A stretch of DNA of 64,000 bases from the NCBI GenBank assembly GCA_014898425.1, contig RCSZ01000009.1, positions 310,001 to 374,000 on the forward strand. Reading direction: 5' to 3'. This stretch comes from Botryotinia globosa (Eukaryota; Ascomycota; Leotiomycetes; Helotiales; Sclerotiniaceae). Of this stretch, positions 25,316 to 35,153 are shown in pieces. Made by a program: the position numbers and the translations under genes. How positions within the stretch are numbered: position 1 is the stretch's first letter; every line of letters starts with the position of its first letter. The notes beneath the pieces were generated by a model. The model was not told the DNA's origin and did no database searches. It worked only from the letters and a program-made list of their open reading frames with translations.

Positions 25316-26592
25316 ATGGATACTCCAATGGCCAATACCTCTTCATTCACCCCCACCTATACGGTGTCACCTCCTCACCTTTATCCTCGCCCGCCTATGT
25401 CCTCCCACATCTCAGACTTCCACCTTAACCTCCTACTTCCCGTTTTAACATACTGGCTCACTGCTCTCTTCTGGTCTATCATCTCATACTATGATATTTG
25501 GTCTAGCTACCGCATTCATACACCAGCCGAAATCGAAAGTCGTAACCGTGTCACAATCCCCCAAGTCTTGCGCTCTATTCTCGGACAGCAGCTATTCCAG
25601 ACGGCATGGGGATTATTCCTAGGCTATTGTGTTCTTGGAACTGAAGATATGGTAGGGTCAGAGGATTACGATATTGCTATGTGGGCGGAGAGGGTTGTGA
25701 AAGGATATTCCTGGATACAGTGGAGCTTGAGATTGAGCATGATGGGCTTGGGATTGGATCTTGCGAATTCCAAAGGGTCTTTGCATCTTCCGGTCCGTGT
25801 TAATATCACTACGTCTGTAAGTTAACTCACCCGGCTTTAGTATCTTCGACAAAGACTAATGTGTGCAAAGGATGGAAGAATCATTGCATGGGAGATGGCA
25901 GTCGCGCAAGTGATATATTGGCTTCTTGCGCCCGCAGCTCGATTCGCGATTTGCATCTTCATCAGCGACACATGGCAATATTTTGGACATCGTGCATTTC
26001 ATGAAAATAGATGGCTATACCGTATGTATCATAATATCATCCCTCCACAGTCTTTCTGCAGTTGCTAATCCGTTTCGGCTCATCAGGAAATGTTCACTCC
26101 CTACACCACCGTGTTAATGCACCTTACGCATTCGCAGCATTTTACAATACTCTTACCGAATCATTTATCATGGATATCTGTGGAATCAGCGTCGCGTTTT
26201 ACTTTTCCGGACTTCATATGCGTGAAGCTTTGGTATTCTCTATCGTCAGCGTGTTGAAAGGCGTTGATGATCACTGTGGATATAGACTCCCATGGAATCC
26301 CATCCAATGGTTGGGCGAACAAGATACTTCGTTTCATGATATCCATCACCAGACGTGGGGTGCTACTGTAAGTTGCTGATAATTACCTGGAATCCTTTTG
26401 GTGATGAATTGGACTTAGACTTGGAACATCAAAACTGACTATTGATTCAATGAATAGACAAATTTCTCGCAGGTTTACACAACATTCTGGGATCATGTTT
26501 TGGGAACGATATCTAGAAAGACTCCGGAGGAGATAGAGGAGCTTTACAAGAAGGGAAGAGAGAATGCAGAGAAGGCTAAGAAAGTCAATTGA
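25316..26592 (+). CDS. Membrane di-iron hydroxylase, SUR2-like, copy 2
   Basis: Same superfamily as the gene just upstream. Four exons: 25316-25816, 25871-26021, 26087-26367 and 26458-26592, giving 355 aa. His clusters HRAFH, HSLHH and HDIHHQ are intact, in SDTWQYFGHRAFHENRWLYR, VHSLHHRVNAPYAFAAFYN and DTSFHDIHHQTWG; DHCGYRLPWNPIQW matches DHCNFVFPWDPFGY of copy 1. Intron positions after the TYR/LYR block and after the third His cluster are the same as in copy 1. Copy 2 has one extra intron (25817-25870). The C terminus is Lys/Glu-rich. The last intron has two in-frame acceptors (AG at 26456-26457 or CAG at 26469-26471); the first keeps TNFSQVYTTFWD and is preferred. ATG at 25316 has A at -3; 25238 and 25328 are alternatives. 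DTWQYFGHR and TNFSQ resemble yeast Sur2 more than copy 1 does. Confidence 0.86.
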
Positions 26593-27516
26593 TGTTTACG
26601 AATAGAGAAGAATGGTGCGGAACAGGTTTAGAACGCCGATTATGGTGACATGGTGGTTGAGGATTGAGGATGGAAAAAGTTGATGACATGCAAACAAAGT
26701 CGATGGACGTTTCAGTGGGGGTTTTTCCTTGTGTCTAATTTATGGTGATATTTTATATTTCAAGGTTTTTTTGTCCCAAATATGGGTCATGGAATGCTTC
26801 TCTGTTGTATTGTTCAGCTTAGTCTGCCAAAAGCGTAATAAAACTCTTATTAATCATACTAGTCTAATCTTGATTATTCCCCAAGATATTGTCAGAATTT
26901 TTGATTCGGTCGTTCAAATGCTTGCTCTTATCTTATGTGCGCTGTACGTGTTACAATGAGTTGTAGCTGAAGTCGGATTTTGAAACTACTGGTATGCTAT
27001 TAAATCTTTCAGTGCCATCCCAAAAATATGACGTATTGTGAAGAAAAAATTGTTGGGAATGAGGAAAGGTTAATGAGACATGGCGTTGCCACATTCTCAT
27101 TTGTGTTCTAATGGATTTTACATTAGATTAAGGGTACATTTCACAAGTACACATGGTTTATCTGTCTCACTCTGTAACCTGTAGTATACCTCGCACAAGT
27201 ACCGACAGTGTGGATGTGAAGTACAACATTGCTTACACAACAGACGTATTTTTAATTAGATAGTGAAATTACATTTAGAGCTTTTGATGTTTCTCGCACA
27301 GAGCTAGCCATTCAAAGAAAACTTAGATACATGTATGCGACGAACAACGAAAACAAGCGACAGAGAGATGCGTATTGTAGATATATCGGGCCGGAGAGAA
27401 AAATTAGGAAAATTCAATTTAAAAAGCAAGCTGTTTGACACATTGATAATGCCAAATATTCACCAAAGCGAGTGGTTGTTCTCTTCAATCTATGCCAGGC
27501 TCACAGTTCTAACTTT
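26593..27516. other. Intergenic region between convergent genes
   Basis: About 920 bp between the 3' ends of hydroxylase copy 2 (plus) and the MFS gene (minus). AT-rich. No gene, repeat or RNA was recognised. Confidence 0.55.
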
Positions 27517-29348
27517 CTATTGTTCTCGAAATAGATAGCCTCCAGTGAAAAACAGCTGTCGTATATATAATTAGCGAGACTCTCTGGAACAATTGAGAAG
27601 AAATGTACTTACACATGGAATCGCTCCAGTTAGAGAGAAAATACCCATAGCTAAAGTCATAGCCTTCCAGCCAAATTGTGTAATCAACGCACCAGCGAAT
27701 ACTGGACCAAATATGGTAGCGGCTGCCATGGAGCAATTGAAAAGAGCATATGCTTGAGCATAAGCTCCACCAGGACCAAATTTTCCTGGATTTGCGATCT
27801 CGATTTCTCCAACAACTAGAGACAAATCTGCGGCAACAGGTGCTACGATAAGAATAAGAGTACACCCTAGAGAGACAGATTTAGTAGGCGAACAAAAACA
27901 TTGTGAGAAGATAAAAGTTGAATGATTCATACCGCAGATAAACAACAAGATACACAATAGAATCTTTTGCTCAAATGTATCATTATCGACAAGTCGCAGA
28001 AGTATCAGTGGCACTGCTGTGAGAGTACATCCAGCAACAGCGATCCAACGAGGACCTAGACGGTCAGATAATGCACCGACCAGTGGACCTCCAAGCCCCG
28101 GGATAGCTATACACAAAAATATGAGACCAGCGGCAAGAGAACTCCAATGAAAGGTCTCTTTGACAAACAATGCGAGAACACTGTCAAAAGTGGCGAGAAT
28201 AGAAACGTTAACAAATATACCGTATATGGCGGCAACAACTCTCGCCGAACCGAGCAAGGTAATGACCGGTGGAAGACTCCAACCTTTAGATTCTTTTTTT
28301 CTGTTTTGCTTTCTATTTGGAAGGAGAGCGCTAGATTCGTCATAGTTAGGTATCCCAAATCCAGGAGGGGTAGAATTCGCGGTGTTGGAAGACTGTTCCC
28401 AGCTATCGATGCTCTCCGAAGTATTGCTTTGAACCTCATGTTCTGCGGTAGAGGTGGGAAAGGTTCCGTTGCCTTCAACTGTTGGCACTTTGACACTCTT
28501 GCCGAGGTATTTTTCGGCTGTCCGTTTCTCGATCATAAACATACGCAGTATGATATCGATGACGATGAGTCCAGCAGCCATACCAAACACAGCCATATAG
28601 CCGGCCTTGTCATAAACAATACCTCCAAGCAGAGGACTGATTATGAGGCCAACACTGGAACATGACAAAGCTGTGCCCATCCACTGTCCAATATTTTCAC
28701 TTCCAACCGTGTCAACTAGTAGAGCGAGTCCAACGGTGTATACGATTGCAGCCGAGAATCCTTGGAACATTCTGCTAACTACAAGAAGCCATGCCTTCTT
28801 TGCAAACCCGAACAGTAGAGTTGCAGCCGCGAGGATGAATAAGCCAGCAAAGTAGGTGATGGATCTATCGGCAGTATGGTCCGCGAGCCATCCGCAAATT
28901 GGAGATCCGACTACAATAGCGGCACCAAAGACCGCGAATATGAATGATGTCCACCATTGCACTGTCTTCAATCAGCAAATGATCAAGTCTCGAAGTTTTC
29001 ATACATACCTTCTTCTTCCGGCACGCCCGATCGTTCTTGTAGACTGAATGGAAGAACGGGGACTACCTATTAATTGTCAGTAACACTTGGTGTAGATTTG
29101 GCCGCTCATCTTGTAGCATTATCTATATGAACGGTATAAAAGATGAAACGGGGTGCTTACAACACCATAGAGGAAAGCGTCCTAAGTCACGTTAGATATC
29201 AAAGACAGTACGGATCATCATTTGAAAGACTTACTGTGAATATGGCGCAGCACACTGTGGTAAGAATAAACCAGTCAGAGGATCGATATTCAAGAAGCCA
29301 TGGAACCCTCCGAGGCTTTGAGCTTGCACTCTCGATATCGGCTGTCAT
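27517..29348 (-). CDS. Major facilitator superfamily transporter (vesicular amine transporter-like / drug:H+ antiporter)
   Basis: Multi-spanning transporter, probably exporting a small molecule by proton antiport. Six exons on the minus strand: 29235-29348, 29161-29181, 29009-29066, 27933-28961, 27613-27866 and 27517-27555, giving 504 aa. The N terminus reads MTADIESASSKPRRVPWLLE, then the first helix WFILTTVCCAIFT continues in a 21-nt exon (DAFLYGV). The sequence VVPVLPFSLQERSGV follows, then the antiporter-like motif GSPICGWLADHTADRS between helices 2 and 3. A long Ser/Thr-rich cytoplasmic loop lies in the middle, followed by GLGGPLVGALSDRLGPRWIA between helices 8 and 9. This layout matches fungal VMAT-like MFS proteins. 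The ADH gene starts divergently 700 bp away, so they may share control. The substrate is unknown. Confidence 0.87.
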
Positions 29349-30047
29349 CTTCAAAATTTTCCGGTTGTTTGATAATTTGATTCAGTATGAACAAAGACAG
29401 AGACAAGTTTTCGAATTCGAAAGTTGGCATCAATTTTTTCACAAGTAGAAATAGACACGTATGCACTAAACTTACATCATCTTCTCTACCCCTAAACAGA
29501 TCATATTTTATTGCCAGGCCAATCATCTTGATTGCAGGCTCACGCCGAGGCTTCTGCCACTTAGCCCCCCCTCCATTGTACCTTTTCAGCTTTTCCACTA
29601 CTTCGGGTTGATGATTTAACGAAGTATATTATAATGAGACACTTGTCATCACTAAGCGATATTTGGTACAACCTTCTGACCCATTCGTATGGTCGGCGAT
29701 AGAACCTATGGCTTGGTTGATGAATGATCGGCGGCTTCGCTGGGTCAAATGCAGGCGAGATTTTCTGGGACTCGCATACGATGCAGCTCACAACACCAAA
29801 TAAACACAGTAAGTACAACAGAAAGGGCCGATGTGCTACCATACTAGCTTTGTGCAACCAGTCGAGTGGCGTACATGAGCCGCTTGGCACAAGTGACCAA
29901 TGTGGGAACGCCGACATATTTGATATACCATTTAGAGTATTGATACAGTATCACCATTTCTTGCTACCTATATACACAACCACAATTCCACGATTGTCGA
30001 GTATCGCCCGTGAATATTACCTAAACGAAAGTACGCAAGTCATTAAG
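29349..30047. promoter_or_regulatory. Shared promoter region between MFS and ADH genes
   Basis: A 699-bp divergent intergenic region, which would allow co-regulation. GATCGGCGGC at about 29728 and TCGGCGATAG at about 29693 contain CGG triplets, but no clear paired zinc-cluster site was found. Confidence 0.45.
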
Positions 30048-31234
30048 ATGGGGGAACCAACGACCAACTCTGACATCACTTTCAAAGGATGGATGGGGTT
30101 AGACAAGAACGCTTTAACCGATGGGTTGAAGTTAGTTCCATTCGAGCCTAAGAAGTGGGAAGAGACCGACATAGATGTCAAGATTACTCACTGCGGTCTC
30201 TGCGCAAGTGATTTGCATACTTTGCGAAGTGGATGGGTAAGAAATTCTATACCGTGTTTGATCTAGTCTGATATTTTCTCGAGTAGTGGCCTACCAATTA
30301 TCCTTGTTGTACCGGCCATGAAATTGTTGGAGAAGTAACCCGTGTCGGGAAAGCAGTTGAGCGAAATATTACGTTGGTACATCCTATAAGTACGTGAAAC
30401 TACATCCATCTGACAGAGAACAGTATTGGTGATAGAGTGGGAATTGGCCCCATCATTTACGTTTGCGCCCAAAAAGATTGTACGGAGTGCAGTTCAGGCA
30501 TGCCAAATTACTGTCCACGGAAAGTTGCTGCATATGAAGGCTTTCTCCCCGATGGTAGCAAGACTTTCGGTGGTTTTGCAAATTATTGTAGAGTTCCGGG
30601 CATTGCCGCCATTCGTATTCCTCAAGCGCTTAGTAGCGCTGTGGCAGCTCCATTGCTCTGCGCCGGTAGTACCACGTTCGGTCCACTAGTGGAACGTCAA
30701 GGAAAAGGAAAACGAGTGGGGATAATTGGTATTGGAGGTTTGGGCCATTTTGCTGTCATGTTCGCAAGGGCATTGGAATTTGAGCATGTTGTTGCGATTT
30801 CACGACGAGAGACCAAACGCGGTGATGCCATCAAGCTGGGTGCACATAACTACATAGCTACTGAAGACGAGAAGGATTGGGCAGAGAAGTATGCAAAGTC
30901 ACTTGATGTGATTGTTTGTACAGTATCATCCGCTGAGATGCCACTGAACAAATATCTGGGGTTACTCAGGACGGGAGGACATTTCTGTCAAGTTGGTTTG
31001 CCAGACGACTCCCTGCCGGCGTTCGACATATTTGGACTGGTCGAACGAAAGATCTCGATTCATTTCAATGATATACTCTCAATCAAGGGAACAGAAGACT
31101 TGTTAGAGTTTGTATTGAGAGAAAACCTTCAGCCATTGGTTGAAGAACGAAAAATGAGTGATATAAACAACGTTTTGAAGGAGATGGAAGCTGGAAAAGC
31201 GAAGTATCGATATGTATTGGTGAATGATGATTGA
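30048..31234 (+). CDS. Zinc-dependent, NADP-type alcohol dehydrogenase (cinnamyl-alcohol/ADH6 subfamily)
   Basis: Reversible aldehyde/alcohol oxidoreduction in the cytosol. Three exons: 30048-30236, 30287-30372 and 30424-31234, giving 361 aa. Zinc ligands are visible: catalytic Cys in HCGLCASDLH and His-Glu in CCTGHEIVGEV; structural zinc Cys residues in CAQKDCTECSSGMPNYC. The coenzyme fold is RVGIIGIGGLGHFAVMFA (Rossmann GxGGxG) with SRRETKRGDAIKLGA, whose Arg residues suggest NADP. Intron 2 uses a less common GTTGGT donor, chosen because it restores the conserved ERNITIGDRVGIGP; other donors give a stop or too short an intron. Neighbour of the divergent MFS gene and close to a reductase-ending NRPS-like gene, so it could act on an aldehyde intermediate (inference). 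Confidence 0.88.
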
Positions 31235-31717
31235 GCCAACTCAAAGGGCAAGCTCGATTAGATGGAACAACTTTCAGAGTAATTCGGAAATTCAGATCAA
31301 TTGGACATTTAGAAAAATTTCAATACGTGGAAAACGATCACTAGAAGGTGTGAAGTTGTGGTACCAGCTTCACCGCCTTGTTCTGCCACTCAGTCAAGGT
31401 AAATCACGTGAAGGTATCAATATGTCCCTAAGATTGCAAACCACTATGTAAGGGTTTGTGTAAAGTAATTAATAAAAGAGATAATATTTAGGATTAGGTG
31501 GCAAGGGCCAAGATAATGGTCCTTGTTTACCTAATCTACGCTAAGCTAATTTAGTGTATATGCACGTGATACGTGCTAAAAGTGTAACACACTACTTTCA
31601 AAAAAAATCGGATTGATTGATAACACTTCAGAACTTCTCCAACCCTCTCAAATCAAGCCAAGGAAAACAAAGGAAAATATTGATGACCGTCACTATGATT
31701 ATTAAAACAAACAAAGC
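31235..31717. other. Intergenic region between convergent genes
   Basis: 483 bp between the 3' ends of ADH (plus) and the P5C reductase-like gene (minus). No feature was recognised. Confidence 0.5.
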
Positions 31718-32735
31718 TTAATTCCTAGCCTGAGCTCCCAATCCCTCAGCAGCTTCTTTGCACTTAATCAAAGCGCCCGCAACAACAGCTCTCACGTTCC
31801 CCTGTTCAAGCGCTAGTACACCCCTTATCGTTGAACCACCTGGAGTGGTAATATTCTCCTTCACAGAAGCTGGATGTTCTCCCGCCAACACCAACGCTGC
31901 ACATCCTTTCATGGACTGTGCTGCCATGAGCGTAGCATCCTTTCTCGTCAGACCGAGTGTAACAGCGCCATCAATCAATGCGTCGAGGATGATTGCAAAA
32001 AATGCAGGAGTCGACGCACCCAATGCTGTACAGGTATCGAAATTGGCAGCAGAGATATGTTTAACCTTGCCAATTGATTCAAACAGCCAATCAATTGCAA
32101 GTAGATGGCTAGCTAAAGTTGCCTCCGGGGTTTCGATGACGGTGATGGACTCGCGGACAAAGGAGGCAGTATTTGGCATTGCCCTAGCAATTGTAGCAGG
32201 ATAATAACTCTTACCCCCTACAGATCGGAGTACGGATTCGATATCCAGAATCGTAACACCCGCAAGTAGACTAACGAGGACTTTGCCCTGTAATTGTGAT
32301 CGGATAATGGTGGTGGCCAGACAACTTCGTAAGTCTCCGGGTTGGCAAGCTAATACTATCACATCGGCTTTGTTAAGAGGAGCACGCTGGTCGCCATGAT
32401 AGATTGCTACTTCTGTGTCGTAAGCTGCAAGGGAGAGTTCCAATCGTGCAGCAGAAGCAGCAGTGCGGACACAAGCCATGAATTTATTTGGTACATGGCG
32501 TTGGTTTGATACCGAACAAGCTGAGTTGGCTTTCTTGCTCTCTTCAATGTGCGTTAGTATCCCGCACAATAGAGCAGTTCCGAGGCTTCCTAAAAGAAGT
32601 TAACTCTCGAATCTGACCTCAACGCCAGTGGCTTTTTTAGAGGAGATCTGTACCACATCCTAGGATTGCTAGTGTCATCGATGCACCAGTCTCATTTGGA
32701 GGAGTCTCATTCGGGATTTTCTGTGATTCGGACAT
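31718..32735 (-). CDS. Pyrroline-5-carboxylate reductase-like protein (divergent)
   Basis: NAD(P)H-dependent imine reductase family; the classical member makes proline from pyrroline-5-carboxylate. Two exons: 32654-32735 and 31718-32589, giving 317 aa. The intron cuts the dinucleotide-binding motif, which reads MTLAILGCGSLGTALLCGIL when joined. Further hallmarks are VLVSLLAGVTI, ARAMPNTASFVRES, and the C-terminal signature region ENITTPGGSTIRGVLALEQG. Unusual points: GCGSLG where GCGTMG is usual, and TALGASTPAFFAII where family members normally carry a GSGPA-like loop at the active site. It may be a specialised imine reductase rather than the housekeeping PRO3 enzyme. Its location next to an NRPS-like reductase supports that only as inference. 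Confidence 0.82.
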
Positions 32736-35153
32736 TTCTGAAGAATATTTTCAAAACCCAAATAATTGATCAAGGTGCTCCCGTGTAAAATCGGAAATCT
32801 CGTTCCTAAATACCTTTCTTGTGCTTCGTGTCCCATTAAATTTAACCTTGCAGCTCATGTATCGGTCACTCAATTGGTACAAACCCTTGGACTCGAACAG
32901 AGAAATGAGCATTCTGTTACTCTTAAATTGCTAGTGGTACGAGAAAAGTATGCGAGGATGATGCCATAGCTGCAGACGGTGATGAGATACTCCTGCAAAT
33001 CTCCCTATTCTACATATTGCATTGGCTCTAATACCGGATGCTGTGCAAGTGCTCCGTCGTTGCCAATGTACATGATGGCTTTTATCCGCAAAAATTCGGG
33101 CTGGTATGTAGTACAAAGGGTAAAGGTGCAGCCGAAAGCCGAATGTGGCATGTAGTACACAAGGTGGCTGGCTACCCGTATCACGATATCTCTCCGCGTT
33201 ACCGAAAAGCCTCGATTTCATTTCCCTATAATTTCACGAATTTTATAGCGGAGCATTTTGCTTGTTCCACGCGCCTTGCTCGACTCGAACATGTCCCGGC
33301 AGTAATCTATAATATATGATAGCAACGCGGAAGCAACAGTGGCTTGTACCTTTTGTAGATGAAACGCCTTCAAGTCGAGTAATTTTTCAACCCGAAGCTA
33401 GGAATCGTTACGCGTTTCAAGCAGTACTCAAATATTTTAATAAATCTATTAGTTGGGATATAGGCATGCTAAAAATAAAGCATCTTTCAAGCATTCATTG
33501 ACTGTCTCATTATTAATCTACCAATTGCACGAACACTCACATGTGAATTCACGAGCCCCCCGGCTCAGTATACAAACATTGCATACGCCAACAAGCTATA
33601 GATTAGTGGGCTCGTCTGTCTTTCCGAGTTCGCTCCACAGTACCTCCACCTATCCATCGTTAGCTGAATCCGCATCGAGTCGGCGCTGTCGTGACGTAAC
33701 TCTTTTATCCTACCATAATAATATACACCCCGGTACATGGAACACGATGCATTCCGGAAAGTAGAAAGTCGAGGGAATAGCGGGAAATAGACAGGCAGAC
33801 AGGAGCTAGCTAGCCAAAAACGACACATACATACATACATACATGCGCAGCTCTAGACTTTCACATATGCATATGCATAAGCACAAGCGAAGAAATCACC
33901 ACATCAACCATCCGCAGCTCAATCGATCTCACTCTCGTTCCCAAATCCAACCTTTCAGCAGTCTCAGATCGACGGGTTTTCTCGCTACACAGCTATTCTA
34001 TCCTGTATCCAGTCAGATTCCAAACCCCTATCCAAACCCCATGTAAACATTCCATTCCGTGAGACGAGGAGTTTATCACACCCTACACTCACTCACTTGC
34101 TCACATGCCGCTGCAGATTCAACCAAAAGGAGAATACACATATTGTTGATACATTCACAAAAATTCCCATTCCTGAGATCAACATCATCAACCCATCACT
34201 AATCTCAGATTAACGGGTCCTATAGCGAGCTTCCGTGAGACGAGGGGCTTATCAATCCCTCCCCCCCTCGAGTACACCCATCCACCCACCCACTCACCAC
34301 TGCAGCTGTAATCAAAAGGAGAATACAAGCATAGCAAATTACCAATCCATTCATCCATTCACTCACCAGCGTACAAAGGAGCAAAAAATCTCCAATGCCG
34401 TGCATAATTTACAAAAATCTACCTAATCTAAGCATTTTTTTCGCCACGTCGCGGGATATATTCATATTACTTACCTACCTACCTAGTCACCTAGAAACCC
34501 AGCTACCCAAACTTCGCAGCCGTGTAACGATATCATATATCTCAGTCGGTAATTAGATTAACGGAAACAATAATCAATAATCACCACCTAGTATCTAGTA
34601 CTTACCCATTCGAGAATTCTCCATCCCCAAAAATAACGTCACGCAGATGATCAAAGATGCTCGAAAAATGTCCCATCGTGTCGTATTTCAATACAAAAAA
34701 TAAAAGAAAATAGAAAGACAAATAAGAGAAATCTATTCTGAAACACCACGCGCAACAGTGCATGAAGGAGGATACAAACAAAGCAAGAGAAACAAAATCC
34801 AGAAATGCCGTCGTGAGATGAATCGGAAAGAAGGAAATAATGTGCTGATCTGTATTTGATCTTAGTTAGAACTCGGGATGGTAATGCGTATGTTGTATGT
34901 GTGTATGTATGTGTATGTAAGTATCAGCTGTATATCAACAAGCCATCATGATTCCCGCTGAGGGTGGATGTACATCTACACTTGTAAACACTACTATATA
35001 TGTACGGAAAGCAATTTGCAATCCAACAAATCCATTCCACGAAGAAAAGAAGAAGAGAGAGAGAGAAAGAGAAAGGAATCGCGCAACTACCTTTTAGACC
35101 TGTGGTTCTCTCATCACATCAAAGTCATACCCGCCATCGCAAATCCTCACGCA
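32736..35153. promoter_or_regulatory. Long divergent intergenic region between P5C reductase-like and NRPS-like genes
   Basis: 2.4 kb between two divergent starts. No credible gene: all frames are short, without recognisable domains. A degenerate duplicated segment is listed separately. Runs of ACATACATACATAC (33825-33844), TACCTACCTACCTAG (about 34475) and TATGTGTGTATGTATGTG (about 34895) occur. The purine-rich AAGAAGAGAGAGAG stretch before 35090 is probably 5' leader of the NRPS-like gene. An in-frame ATG at 34968 exists upstream of the chosen start. Confidence 0.5.
33961..34330. repeat. Degenerate local duplication
   Basis: Copy 1 (about 33961-34140) and copy 2 (about 34201-34330) share, in the same order, TCTCAGAT..ACGGGT, CTCGC/AGCGAG, CCGTGAGACGAGG, TTATCA, CACTCAC, CTGCAG and AAAAGGAGAATACA. 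Copy 1 has about 55 extra bases before CCGTGAGACGAGG. A weaker third trace (CACTCACCAG..AAAGGAG) lies at about 34363-34382. Confidence 0.75.

Noticed and set aside
30390..30416. Alternative ADH intron using the strong GTACGT donor
   Set aside because: It would be only 27 nt long, too short for fungal splicing; the GTTGGT donor gives 51 nt and restores the conserved protein block.
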